Origin: Erinaceus europaeus
Lineage: Eukaryota; Chordata; Mammalia; Eulipotyphla; Erinaceidae
Direction of reading: 5' to 3'
Assembly: GCF_950295315.1 (NCBI RefSeq)
Contig: NC_080172.1
Span: 112,671,512-112,735,511, forward strand
Length of the DNA stretch: 64,000 bases
Shown: positions 1 to 10,605 of the stretch, piece by piece
Layout: every line of letters begins with the position of its first letter
Numbering within the stretch: position 1 is the stretch's first letter
Notes under the pieces: generated by a model
The model's database searches: none
Told to the model about the DNA's origin: nothing
Seen by the model: only the letters and a program-made list of their open reading frames with translations
Made by a program: the position numbers and the translations under genes

Positions 1-101
1 CTCATAAGTGTTTTTACAGGATTCTCGAACATCTCTCAGTTTTAAATATTTCGTCACAAAAGTAAATCTGCATTGTCAACTCCAGGGGAAAAACAGTAAC
101 T
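1..101. repeat. Local duplication, copy 1 (at window edge)
   Basis: Aligns without gaps to 2066-2166 at a constant offset of 2065 with about 7 mismatches in 101 bp. The left end is cut by the window. It is not one of the interspersed families above. Confidence 0.9.
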
Positions 102-364
102 CGGGGGTGGGGGTGTGTGTGTGGGGGTCAGCTGAAGATGCATTTAGTTTCCTGTGGCCTCTTGCCTTAGAGGCTTTGTGTTGTGCTCAGGAAGAATTGT
201 CTCAGCTTTGCTAAGTTCTTACACACATTAGCATAGGGAGATGTCAGAAAAGTATTGTTTTATAAACAGCATCTTTGATCTCAACACTAACTTGCAAAAA
301 TACGTAGTCAGCAGCTGGTTATGCTGTACTTTTCCTGGGAGAGGGGAGTGGCAGTAATAGTAGG

Positions 365-509
365 GTTTTTTTTTTTTTTTTTTCTCTTTTCCTTCCAGAG
401 CATAATGCTCAGATCTGGCTTACGGTAGGTACCAGGGTTTGAACGTAGGACCTTTGAGCCTCGGGCATGAAAGTGTGTTATATAACCACAGCACTATCTT
501 CTGGGCCTT
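365..509 (-). mobile_element. tRNA-derived SINE, type B
   Basis: Poly(T), ccagagcataatgctcagat, reversed B box gggtttgaacgtagg, and cctcgggcatgaaagtgtg. Type B here means the family whose + strand reads gtagatagcataatggttat. Confidence 0.88.
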
Positions 510-738
510 AATAATAGTCTTGAGTCACTGGCATAGTTCTCATCAGAGAGCAGACAGTCACTGGAAAGCATCATTCTGTGTTTCATGTGAATTTTCACCT
601 CTCTGTATTTCTGGTAGTTACTTTTGAAAATAAGGAGAGGAAATATATGTATATATATATTAAGTTATTTTTATTTATATTTTTTGCATGTCATCACAGG
701 GGTTTCACCGCTCTAGGTCAACTTTTTCAGAAAGTCTT

Positions 739-1003
739 CTTTTTTTTTTTTAATTCCCTTTTGTTGTCCTTGTTGGTTTATTGTTGTAATTATTATTGTT
801 GTCGTCATTGTTGGATAGGACAGAGAGAGATGGGGAAGACAGAGAGGAGAAGAGAAAGATAGACACCTGCAGACCTGCTTCACCGCTTGTGAAGCGACTC
901 CCCTCCAGGTAGGGAACCGGGGGCTTGAACCTGGATCCTTCTGCAGGTCCTTGTGCTTTGTGCCATGTGCGCTTAAGCCGCTGTGCTACCGCCTGACTCC
1001 CAG
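739..1003 (-). mobile_element. ERI-type SINE, long form
   Basis: Poly(T), ttcccttttgttg, ggataggacagagagagatg, cacctgcagacctgcttcac, and the reversed B box gggcttgaacctgg; ends with ctaccgcctgactccc. Confidence 0.95.
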
Positions 1004-1029
1004 GAAATATATTTTTAATCTCAGGGTTT

Positions 1030-1062
1030 GGTGTTTTATTTATTTATTTATTTATTTATTTT
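1030..1062. repeat. TTTA repeat
   Basis: Seven or so TTTA units. Confidence 0.9.
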
Positions 1063-1109
1063 TAATAAAAAAATTTTAGTGGAATTACCTCATCTGGAGA
1101 AATTAACAA

Positions 1110-1401
1110 TTTTTTTTTTTTGCCTCCAGGGTTATCTCTGGGGTTTGGTGCCAGCACTACAAATCCACTGCTCCTGGAGGCCATTATTTCTATTTTTATT
1201 CTTTTATTGGACAGGAGAGAAAGAAATTGAGAGGGGAAGAGGAGGTAGAGGGAGAGAAAAATAGACACCTGCAGACCTGCTTCACTGCTTGTGAAGCAAT
1301 CTCTCCCGGGTGGGGACCCAGGACTCAAACCAGGATCCTTGCATGGGTCCTTGTGCTTTGTACTATATGAGCTTAACCCAGTGTGCCACCACTTGAACTC
1401 C
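1110..1401 (-). mobile_element. ERI-type SINE with hairpin tail module
   Basis: Starts with poly(T) and the 3' module gcctccaggg...cctggaggcc, then the ERI body (gacaggagagaaagaaattg, cacctgcagacctgcttcac) and the tRNA-like head in reverse. Confidence 0.93.
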
Positions 1402-2065
1402 TGATTATTTTGTTTTTAATGCCTTAGGAGGACTATCCTACCGTTATAGTGATAGGTAAGAAAATGTTTTAATTTCTTCAGAGGAGTAAGCATTTTTTAG
1501 TTGAGTTAAAGGAAATCACTGTAGAAACCCTACCAAGAACCTGAACTTTGTGATGTAATGAATCACGTTTGGTACGATATAGTGCCACAGGCGTGCAAAT
1601 TTCATTCAAAGGATAAAGGGGAGCATATATTGACAGCTGTCAATAATATCAGGCAGGTAGGTTATTAGCAATTTCACATCTGTTGTAAGCTAGTTGTTTA
1701 TTAATGGTTACTTGGGACAGTCTTTAATTTTTTTTTTTCCCCTTTGTTCTTTTTTTTTCCACCCAAGTAATGGTTGGATATTGGGCTGGGGATGGACAGA
1801 CTCAGAGCCATAATCTAAATGTGAATTTCTAGTACTTTCCTAACATAGCCACAGGTCTGTTATTTAACATACTTTTTATGGTGTGTAACTTACCTCCTTT
1901 TCCTGCTGGAGCTTTGCAGAGGTAAAATCATCCAGAACAGAGAACCCTTTGTTTTTTTTTACCCCGTTACATAGAAATTGTGTGGTGAAGTGTGCTGGTG
2001 TGCTGCGTGAGCCAGGACCAGTGCATCGTGTTGCTGGAGCTCTCTCCCCTTCCTTCTCCAGGAAA

Positions 2066-2166
2066 CTCACAAGTGTTTTTACAGAATTCTTGAACATCTC
2101 TCAGTTTTAAATATTTCATCACAAAAGTAAATCTGCATTGTCAACTCCAGTGGCAAAACATTAACT
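2066..2166. repeat. Local duplication, copy 2
   Basis: Partner of 1-101; homology ends just after aactccagtggcaaaaca / ttaact. Confidence 0.9.
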
Positions 2167-2904
2167 GTCAGGATCAGATTTTCTCCTAGGGAGTGAATCC
2201 CCCAAACTCCTCTTCCTTGACTCTGCTCTCTGCATTGTGGGGGGGTGGGGGGGGTCTCCAGACCTGAGTTACTTGTTTGTTCGTGGTGTTTCAGTCCTCA
2301 TTGAGGAGACTGATTTATTGACAGGGGGAAAATTACAAGCTGACTTGTGAACATTCTTTCCTTTCTATTTTTTTATATGTTTTTTTTTAAGGTAGGAAAT
2401 TCCTCCATGTAAAATACTTAAGTTATACCATTATCTTTTTTTTTTTTTTTTGCCTTAGAAGGAAATTATTCTGTATGTGAGAGACATGAGCAACCTGTTC
2501 CAAGCAATAAGAGTTCACACCCCCTGATTCAGTAATTTCTCTGATCTTGGATTTTTTTAGTCTTTCTCTTTACTCATGCATGTATTTTCAGAAGACTGAC
2601 TTCCTTATTTTTGAAATGTTAAACATATCAGGCTTGGTATTTTTATCCTCTTAGCTTTTTTACACAGTTTCGTATATTTTACAAGTCTACAAAGAACATT
2701 GGGGACAAATTAACCAGTCCTGTATCTGTGGCAGTGATAATATTTGTGCCTTTAGTTCAGTCTGTTCTGTCAGGATGGGTGATGGAGAGTTTATAGGGGC
2801 TGCTGGGCTGAGCTGGGGTGGGGGTGTTCAGATACCTCAAAGATTTCTAATCTCTTGTCTTCCTGTCAGATGACAGCAATTTAGCTGTTGCTGAGGTTTT
2901 CTTT

Positions 2905-3067
2905 TCTTTTTTTTTGTTTGTTTAAAGATTTTATTTATTTATTAGTGAGAAATATAGGAGGAGAGAGAGAGAGAGAACCAGACATCACTCTGGTACATGT
3001 GCTGCCGGGCATTGAACTCAGAACTTCATGCTTGAGAGTCCAGTGCTTTATCCACTGCGCCACGGCA
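2905..3067 (-). mobile_element. tRNA-derived SINE, type C
   Basis: agattttatttatttattag, GA-rich tract, accagacatcactctggtac, reversed B box gggcattgaactcaga and tatccactgcgccac. Type C reads gtggcgcagtggataaagc on its own strand. Confidence 0.93.
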
Positions 3068-3420
3068 TAGTAGTGTACTACCTAAGTGAGCTTTTTGCTC
3101 ACTCAGAAATGGTCTTTTTATTTGTATCAAGTGAAATACTTACGAGTGACTTCTACCTAGAACTTGAAAGCAGTACCTTGAAAAGTTGATGATATGCATA
3201 TTACTGACACCATAGATATATAAAATATCTCGAGACCATATTTTTATAGTCTAAGTTGGTAATGAACATTCACATGCTTCAGATTTTATACAAGTGCATA
3301 TTATATCTGAGAAACATCAACAGAATGGAGTAGAAGGGAGACCAGGGGTGTGTATGCTTGTTCAGGTGTGCCATAGACACATTCAGGTCGGTTTGGCTGA
3401 GCACAGAAATCCACAAAAGG

Positions 3421-4036
3421 AGGCTGGGCGGTGGCGAATCTACAGTGCCCGAGGATCTGAGTACAAGCCCCTGGTGCCCAGCTGCGGGGGTGGGGGGAGC
3501 TTTGTGAGTGGAAAAGCAGTGATGCAGGCGTCTCTCTTTCCATCTCCCTTCTTCCTCAATTTCTCTGTCTCTATCCAATCAGTAATGTGCCGGGAGAGCC
3601 TGAGGGTGCTTCTTCCTGAGCACGTGCTCTCTGGGTTGGAGAGAACTCAGCTGGAGCCAACCTAGGCTGCTGCCGGGGAGAGGGATCAGGAGCTCCTGCC
3701 GAGCTAGAGCTAGCTCACAGGAGATAGACTCTGGAACTCTCAGAGAAGGACGGCAATCCCCAGTGTGTTAAAATAGAAGAGCAGCTGTATATATACTCGC
3801 CAAGTAGGGTGGAAACAGGATGTGATGTAGAGAGGGCGGAGCAAAAAGAGACTGGTGGAAATCAGGGTGTGACAAGGAGAGGGGGCGGAGCAAAGAGGGT
3901 ATGAACCAGCGGGGATTAAACCAGTGCCCTGCAGGCAGGGTGGTTCTAGTGGTTATGTAAATAGACCACAGCTATTAAGCAGGGGGAACTGGCTTACTGC
4001 CCAACAGTAATGAATAAATAACATTAAAATAAACCC
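3421..4036 (+). mobile_element. ERI-type SINE, short form, split by an LTR
   Basis: Head aggctgggcggtggcgaatc, B-box region gagtacaagcccc, CT-rich body ending tctctatccaat, tail aataaataacattaaaataa after the LTR 3588-4006. Confidence 0.88.
3588..4006 (-). mobile_element. Solo LTR of an endogenous retrovirus inside an ERI SINE
   Basis: A 419-bp block beginning TG and ending CA interrupts a + strand ERI SINE exactly in its tail. It is flanked by a perfect 6-bp direct repeat gtaatg (3582-3587 and 4007-4012). Read on the - strand it starts TGTTGGGCAG, has two GC boxes embedded in a repeated motif (around 3833-3844 and 3888-3899), then a TATA motif near 3787-3795 and a downstream R/U5-like part. 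That order (GC boxes, TATA, remainder) favours the - orientation. No internal retroviral genes adjoin it, so it is a solo LTR left by recombination. A 6-bp target duplication is usual for class II (ERVK/IAP-like) elements. Confidence 0.85.
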
Positions 4037-4205
4037 GTGAAGGAAACTGAAGCAGGTGACCAGAGACTCCTTGGACTTGCCTGCCTGAGCTTCCCAGTCC
4101 AGTTCCTGGAACCACATGTAACAGATTAGTGTTTGGGCTTCTCCCTTTCTGTCACATGCTTTCTGTCACATGAAACTCTCTCTGACATGTGATAAAGAAA
4201 ATAAT

Positions 4206-4475
4206 TTTTTTATATCTATTTATTCCCTTTTGTTGCCCTTGCTGTTTTATTGATAGTATTGATATCGTCGTTGTTGGCTAGGACAGAGAGAAATAGAGAG
4301 AGGAGGGGAAGACAGAGAGGGGGAGAGAAAGACAGACACCTGCAGACCTCCTTCACCGCCTGTGAAGGTAATCCCCTGTAGGTAGGGAGCGGGGGGCTCG
4401 AACTGGGATCCTCACGCCTGTCCATTCGCTTGGCGCCACATGTGTTTAACCCGCTGCACTACCGCCTGACTCCCA
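4206..4475 (-). mobile_element. ERI-type SINE, long form
   Basis: ttcccttttgttgcccttg, caggacagagagaaatagag, gggggctcgaactgggatcc and ctaccgcctgactccc; full length. Confidence 0.95.
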
Positions 4476-4616
4476 AGAAAATAAATCTTACAAAACAAAT
4501 CAGAAGCTAAGGCATAAGCCAGGCTCAGAGTTGCCTTACTTAGGACTTTTATATTTTACTGTGCACCATTGAAGAACCAGAAGTGCTTTTATTGGTTGAC
4601 AATGAAAGTGTAGAAT

Positions 4617-4965
4617 CGGGGTCGGGCGGTGGCACAGTGGGTTAAGGGCATGTGGTGCAAAGCGCAAGTACCGGTGTAAAGATCCTGGTTCGAGCCCCCG
4701 GCTCCCCACCTGCAGGGGAGTCGCTTCACAGGCGGTGAAGCAGGTCTGCAGGTGTCTGTCTTTCTCTCCCCCTCTCTGTCTTCCCCTCCTCTCTCCATTT
4801 CTCTCTGTCCTATCCAACAACGAACAACATCAACAATGGCAATAATAATAACCACAACGAGGCTACAACAACAAGGGCAACAAAAGGGGAAAAAAATGGC
4901 CTCCAGGAGCGGTGGATTCGTGGTGCAGGTACCGAGCCCAGCAGTAACCCTGTAGGAAAAAAAAA
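4617..4965 (+). mobile_element. ERI-type SINE, long form with hairpin tail module
   Basis: The + strand head gtcgggcggtggcacagtgg and B box ggttcgagccc, full body, CAA-rich tail, then the module ggcctccaggagcggtggat to about 4955 and poly(A). Confidence 0.95.
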
Positions 4966-5615
4966 AGTGTAGAATCATCAGATATCAACAGTGATATATA
5001 TGGAATAAAGATTCATCAGCTTTTGCATTGATAGGACTGAGAACTCAGGTTTTTGCATTTGGTAAAATTTTGACTTTTAAGTGAGGTGCATATGTAAAAA
5101 CAGTGCTGTTGAAATCAGCATTAAATACGCAGTTACGTATAACGGCCACAACTCTTTCTGGTAGAGTTTGCAGTGCTGGAAGAATCTTAATTAAGTACTC
5201 CACAGGCAACTTTTTATTACGGTCTATAGTTGTTTTAAAACGTCACATTACAGAGAGTCACATGGTCACTACACTTTAGAGGTTCTCAGCTGGGAAGGGT
5301 GTTTGGGGATGTGAGTAGGTATTTTTGGGTGTCCGTGACTTGCGTCCTAACCAACACATAGGCAAGTACTGATCTTAATGGAAGGGAGAGACCCCACAAG
5401 GAAGTCAATAGCCTTAAACTGCAGTGGGCATCTATTCAAAAGCACTGTCCAAAGTCTCATTTCTTTTATTGTACACCCATTGCTTTACAACTTTACAGTT
5501 TACTTTAAAAAATCACTTATTTTTGAGAGTGAGTAAGAGAGAAAGGAGGACTAGAGGTCCAGAGCATTTCTCAGGTCTGGCATGAGGTGCTGCTGTGGGT
5601 TGGACTTGACTCCTT

Positions 5616-5665
5616 CTTCCTTCCTTCCTTCCTTCCTTCCTTCCTTTCTTTTCCTTCCTTTCTTC
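5616..5665. repeat. TTCC microsatellite
   Basis: CTTC/TTCC units, imperfect on the right, followed by a CT-rich stretch. Confidence 0.9.
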
Positions 5666-5682
5666 CTCTCTCTCCCTCCCTC

Positions 5683-6240
5683 TTTTTTTATTGAGGGGTT
5701 CATGGTTTTCAGTATGGTTATTTCTCATCTCCCTACTGGAGTGTCTGAAGAATACTGTCATCCCCCAACTTTGGTCCTTATCCACCATGCATTAGGACCC
5801 CAACACCCTCTCCAAACCCTTCTTTCTCCCTCTATCCCCAGAGCTCTTTGCTTCAATGGAACATACCACACCCAACCCAAGTTTCACTTAGTGTTTGCCC
5901 TTACTTCTTAAGTCCTGCCTGTGAGATTCTTCTTCTAGCGTTTGCCCTTCTTCCGTAGCCAGTCAACAGGTCAGGCTGAAAGCTGGCAGGAGCTACTTGT
6001 TGCTGGCTTTGAAAGTGACTGGGATCCATGTGGATTCAGTCGGCTAGGAAGGATCGTCAGTTTCCCCAATGAATGGGGACTCACGGGATGCACCATGAGA
6101 AGGTCGATCCAATGCATCCCGACCTGTGAGATCATCTGGCATCAGTCCTTCTCTTTTTGGCTTATCTCACTTAAGGTGACTTTGGTGGCCTCAGGCATGC
6201 ACATTGGTGCTGTAACAGACAAGCTATCTCCCTCACTTTC
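5683..6240 (-). mobile_element. L1 3' end fragment, interrupted
   Basis: On the - strand it ends cccctcaataaaaaa, the typical tail seen in other L1 copies here. The part right of 6132 continues with the L1 segment that in other copies reads as the ORF2/3' UTR junction. It is interrupted at 5928-6122 by the GAA-tailed element. The right border is approximate. Confidence 0.6.
5928..6122 (-). mobile_element. Unclassified retroposed element with GAA-type tail, copy 1
   Basis: 195 bp interrupt an L1 fragment and are flanked by a perfect 10-bp direct repeat cctgtgagat (5918-5927 and 6123-6132). On the - strand the element ends with a GAAGAAGA tail, preceded by a 30-nt segment (ggctacggaagaagggcaaa and following) that recurs at 55098. 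Its 5' part contains an inverted pair gggatgcat / atgcatccc-like, suggesting a structured RNA. It does not match 7SL, U1-U6, Y RNA or tRNA as I remember them. Target duplication plus A-rich tail indicates L1-type mobilisation of an RNA. Confidence 0.65.
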
Positions 6241-6271
6241 TCATATAATTTAATAAAAAATTAATTTAAAA

Positions 6272-6462
6272 GTACTGGCCGACGGCATATACTACGGTGT
6301 CTAAGGACCAGTTTCAAGCCCCTGGTGCTCCCTACCAGGGGAAAAAGCTTTATGAGTGGTGAATCATTGTGGTGGAGATCTCTTTTTCTCTCTCCCTCTC
6401 TATTCGCCCCCTTCCCTCACGATTTCTCTCTGTCTCTACCCAATAAATATATAAATAAAATT
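6272..6462 (+). mobile_element. ERI-type SINE, short form, diverged
   Basis: tggccgacggcatatactac head, agtttcaagcccctgg B box, tctctctgtctctacccaat and AATAAATA tail. Confidence 0.85.
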
Positions 6463-6648
6463 TGAAAATATCGTTAGGTTGCTGCTAGTTGTTTTTGATA
6501 TTGTAAAATATTTTCTGTACAGTATTGTGAATGAAGAAGGAAAAGGGAAAATGGGAATCTGGCTTTTAACTGCTAGAACTAAAGGTGACAGAATAGAGAG
6601 GCAGTCCATGCTAACAACTATGTCGTGAATCCGTTAGAAAAGGTGCTA

Positions 6649-6942
6649 GCGCAGCGGGTTAAGCGCAGGTGGCACAAAGCACAAGAACCAGCAGAAGGAT
6701 CCCGGTTCGAGCCCCCGGCTCCCCACCTGCAGGGGCGTCGCTTCACAAGCCGTGAAGCAGGTCTGCAGGTGTCTGTCTTTCTCTCCCCCTCTCTGTCTTC
6801 CCCTCCTCTCTCCATTTCTCTCTGTCATATCTAACAATAATGACATCAGTAATGACAACTACCACAACAATAAAAAAAAACAAGGGCAACAAAAGGGAAA
6901 ATAAATATAAAAAAATTTAAAAAAGAATTTACAGAAAAAAAA
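6649..6942 (+). mobile_element. ERI-type SINE, long form, 5' end trimmed
   Basis: Begins at gcgcagcgggttaagcgcag of the head, lacking the first bases. B box ggttcgagccc, full body and tail. Target duplication agaaaaggtgcta (6636-6648) versus agaaaggtgcta (6943 onward). Confidence 0.93.
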
Positions 6943-6955
6943 AGAAAGGTGCTAC

Positions 6956-7171
6956 AACTGTGGTTGGTGTGTTGTACTAAAGGAAAAGACTCCAGGGGTG
7001 GGTGGGGGGCAGAGGACAGGTCCTGGAAAAGCGTGACCGAGGACCTGGTGGGAGTTGTATTGTTATATATATGGAAAAACTGAAAAATGTTATGTGTGTA
7101 CAAACTATTATATTTACTGTTGACTGTAAAACATTAATCCCCCAATAAAGGAATTAAAAAAAAAAAAAGAA
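6956..7171 (+). mobile_element. L1 3' end fragment
   Basis: Reads ggtgggagttgtattgttat, then the 3' UTR ending cccccaataaaggaatt and a poly(A). The same 3' end recurs at 13251, 15020 and 38969 on the other strand. It is flanked by copies of the target agaaaggtgctac (6943-6955, 7172-7185). Confidence 0.85.
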
Positions 7172-7689
7172 AGAAAAGGTGCTACGATCTTTCTTTTCTC
7201 TGGATAGAATTAATAAGACTATTCCTGTGTGGGCACAGTGGAGTCAGGCAGTGTAGAAAGGCACAGAGTCTAGTAATTATAACAATCTGAATTATGTTGT
7301 CACTCTTTTATTTAACAAAAAGTCAAGATTCATTGAAATGACAATTGAAAGAATAAAATGCTGAGTACTTTCTTATTTTAGTTATTCCTTATCAGATAAC
7401 AGGATATCTCAGCTGTTTGAAACATGTCCATGAGCAAGCAGCTATGAAAGGGCAGGGAAAGAGAAAGAAAAAGTGTTAAGGGGGAAACAACGTGAAAAGT
7501 AGCTGGCAAGAGGCAGTGCCCATCTGAGTGTCTTCCTTCCATATCTGTGGCACAAAAACCTGGTCGTCTTTCCTGACTTCCTCTCTGCTGTTCATATCTG
7601 ACATCTAATCTGGCTGCAAATCTAGGGGGTTCTGTTAAAGTGTATCCCACAGTACCTTCCATCATCCACGCCTTACTAAAGAAGTCTGG

Positions 7690-8086
7690 TCCCCTCCACT
7701 GTCCTTAGACTAAGCCACATCTCTTCTGCCTCCTTGAGCTGCCCAGTGACTTTTCATGTCCGGATGCAAAAGCTGTGATATTCCTGGTAAACAAACACCT
7801 TGCAAAACCCCAACAATTCGAATCGTAATGTCTTAGTTTCCCTTTCTGATCCCATTGCCACCCTGTGCTTCCCTGCTTTCTGTACTCCAGCCTCACTGAC
7901 CTCCACCCCCCCTAAAGACCTGGAAAGAATGTTGGCCCTTGGCTCCCAGAGGGATAAAGAATAGGGACGCTGCCAGGGGAGGGGATGGGACACAGAACTC
8001 TGCTGGTGGGAACGGAATGGAATTGTACCCCTGTTACCTTACAATCCTGTTAATTATTATTAAATCACTAATAAAAATTTTAAAAA
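7690..8086 (+). mobile_element. L1 3' UTR fragment, diverged
   Basis: Contains the L1 3' UTR landmarks ctcccagagggataaagaat, gggaggggatggga and tggaattgtacccct, and ends with an A-rich tail. These landmarks match, in reverse, the copies at 27507 and 61688. The left border is uncertain. Confidence 0.65.
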
Positions 8087-8857
8087 GTGTTCTAAGCATT
8101 GTAAAAACAAAATAAAAACCTCAGACTCGATCCCTCTAGGGCTCTTATCCATATTCCTGTTTACTGTTGTACCCACCACCCCTAGCCCTCCAACACACCT
8201 TTGTGGTGCACAGCTTTTTTCCTGTGGGATTCTGTGCAATTTTCACTCAGGAGAATTCTCTGACAATATTGTGATCTCACAGATGTAGAGCTAAGAAGCA
8301 CCGGCTGGATGGAATCTGCATCTGCCACCTTCCCTTTCACTGTTTTCTGTTATTCGGGAAACACTTTAGTTATCTGTCATACTGCACATTTCACTTAACT
8401 GTTCATTCCGGGCCTCCTCTCCTTAAAGACTGGCATCATTCTGTTCACTGCTGAGAAATGGGTAGAGAAGACAAGAGACAGAAAAGACCAACCGAAAGAT
8501 AAACCTAAAGAAATCACTGTAGCTCTTTTCAAAGGTTGCTCATTCCAGCACTTGCATTTCACTTTAGGTGTTATCCCACACAGCAAAGGTGAGTAAATCC
8601 ATCTTTCAAAACTAGGAAGAGAGCAAGTGAAACACTATTATGTGACTTCTGGGGGATTAAGATGCCACAAAAGGTCCTCCTAGAGGAACTATCTGAACGT
8701 CAGGGTGTATTTGTTGTAGCTGAAGTCACTCATGGGCCACTAACCCCATCACTGTCTGAAACCTAACTGTGTATTTGTAATTACATAACCGACGGTAGCA
8801 AAGCTCATAGACAAGCATCATCAGCCTTTCTCAATATAAGATGTATATATACTAAGA

Positions 8858-8990
8858 TGGGGGTAGATAGCATAATGGTTATGCAAAGAGACTCTCATGC
8901 CTGAGGCTCCAAAGTCCTAGGTTCAGTCCCCACACCACCATTAGCCAGAGCCTAGCAGTGCTCTGGACAAAAACAAATAAATAAAACAAA
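8858..8990 (+). mobile_element. tRNA-derived SINE, type B
   Basis: gggggtagatagcataatgg (A box), catgcctgaggctccaaagt, ggttcagtccccacaccacc (B box) and an A-rich tail. Confidence 0.93.
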
Positions 8991-10260
8991 AGATGTGTCC
9001 TAAGGAAAGACATTTTAGGAAAAAGATGGACTTAATGGACTATTTGCCGAGTCTTTGAAAAATTTACACTGGTTTGCTTAGCACTAAGCTCTCTTAAAAA
9101 AAAAAACAACATAAAACCTGCAACATATACGTAGATTCCCCTATACCAGTTATGGCTAAAACCTAGTTCAGATGAGCAGGCTGTAACTTTAATGCCTTTG
9201 ACGGTACAATGCGCTCACAGGTGAGTGTGGTTAACTATCTCAGGGGAAAACTCAAGCTGCTCTTTGTAGTAGATGGCAGGAGTATATTCTAAGGTGAAGG
9301 CCATTACTGCAGTTACATTTACTGGTTCATTACCAACTAGGACATGAAATTACAATGTGAGCAGAGTCTTAGCGAGTCTAGGAGGGAAAAATACGTATAA
9401 GCGAGTTCATGAGAAGCAGCTTGGTGTGTAATGGCATGTGTATGTGTTGAAGGCATTTAAGATGTTACATAGAAGTAGCCAAGTGGCACGCTTTTCATAT
9501 ATTGTCAGTGACTTCAGATGGCCCCTGAAACATACTTTGCAAAAAAAGGGATCGACAGCAATTGTCACTTAAAAGCAAGATCTAAATGCTTGCACTATAT
9601 GCATTTGCAAGCAATGGCTCTGTCATCTCATTATCTTACTGATGAATACGTTGAACAGGAAAATTAAAGGAATGATTGTAGTTCTTTCCAAACAGCTTTT
9701 ATAAAAAAGACATTTACATTTTATTATGAGGGGTTTGTATGTGTGTTTTGTTCTGTTCTTCAAAGAGAACTTGTGGAGTTAAGTCAGCCCACCTTTAGGA
9801 ACTTGAACAACAAAATCTTATAAAGGGGTCCAAGTGTGTTTGCATTCAGCACTATTAGTAAAAGTAAAGGAAGATTATCACACAATAAATCACTAAGCAG
9901 TGCTTTGTGTTTCTATTAACAAAGCTAATTTCTTTCTTAGGAACGATACAGTTCCAAAGCCAAAATTAGATGGATGCCATTCTAAGGAATCTGCTTTCAG
10001 CTGTAGTGTACAGTGAAGCCCCAGCAAAGATTCGTACTTCATTGTGGATAGTGAGTCTGAAAAGTAAGCTCTCAGCATAGGTTGGAGCTGATCTGGCATG
10101 GAGCTGCTCTAGAAGTGTAGCCCTTGGAGCAAACTCTACAGTTCTGTATGCGGTTTGAAGTCACTGTGAATTTATAGGCAGGTACATATTACAACTGTCT
10201 GTTTTTCTTTTTAGGGCTCATGTAATCAAAGAAGTTTCTTTGTTGTGTGTATCTTTTCAG

Positions 10261-10288
10261 AACACAACAGGAATTCAAAATGAACCAG
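10261..10288 (+). CDS. PRDM2: PRDM2 exon with start codon (residues 1-3, MNQ)
   Basis: A pyrimidine-rich acceptor ends in cttttcag at 10260 and a strong donor gtgagt starts at 10289. Between them lies a 28-nt exon with 19 nt of 5' UTR and the codons ATG AAC CAG at 10280-10288. MNQ is the known PRDM2 N-terminus, and phase 0 joins correctly to the next exon, which starts with Asn4. An upstream in-frame ATG would need an earlier exon, which is not visible here. The exon is a micro-exon, so gene finders will tend to miss it. The acceptor is the less certain border: an earlier ttttag at 10209-10214 would lengthen the 5' UTR without changing the protein. Confidence 0.85.
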
Positions 10289-10605
10289 GTGAGTTTAAAA
10301 GTAAGAATTTATACGAATACGTCACCTAGATATTAGAGCAAGTCTTTTATTTTCAGAATATAGTTGCACATACATTCCTTCCTCCCAGATTTCCCATCCT
10401 CTTTCTTAATACCATTAGCTAGTCTACTTTTTTCATAGTGTGCATTGTGGAATGGAGTGTGCATTATCTGACATGGTTTGACATTTCTCTTGAACCCTGG
10501 GTGTCACTCGTAAAAAGCCTTTGTTTGAATTTGCTTTTCACCTTTTCTCCATCACTCTCTAATGTTACTTCTTTGTTCTGAAGCTTATTAAGCTTTCCTT
10601 TTTAA

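Larger units (their letters stand above)
1..10260. other. PRDM2: Intron upstream of the PRDM2 start-codon exon
   Basis: No coding exon and no CpG island is visible, so the RIZ1 promoter must be further left. The stretch holds SINEs, L1 3' ends, a solo LTR, the GAA-tailed element and a short duplication, listed separately. I see no recognisable repeat in about 1450-2060, 2170-2900, 4970-5500, 8100-8850 and 8995-10260; the last is the longest apparently unique block and leads straight into the exon. Confidence 0.8.

Noticed and set aside
4617..4720. tRNA-like heads with A and B boxes in many SINEs
   Set aside because: They belong to SINEs, lack a tRNA cloverleaf with a proper acceptor stem and occur dozens of times; not tRNA genes.
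5520..5600. Possible type B SINE remnant (ccagagcatttctcaggtct)
   Set aside because: Too diverged and too short to separate from chance similarity.
1..10260. Search for the RIZ1 CpG-island promoter and first exon
   Set aside because: No CpG-dense region and no exon-like sequence was found here; it lies further upstream.
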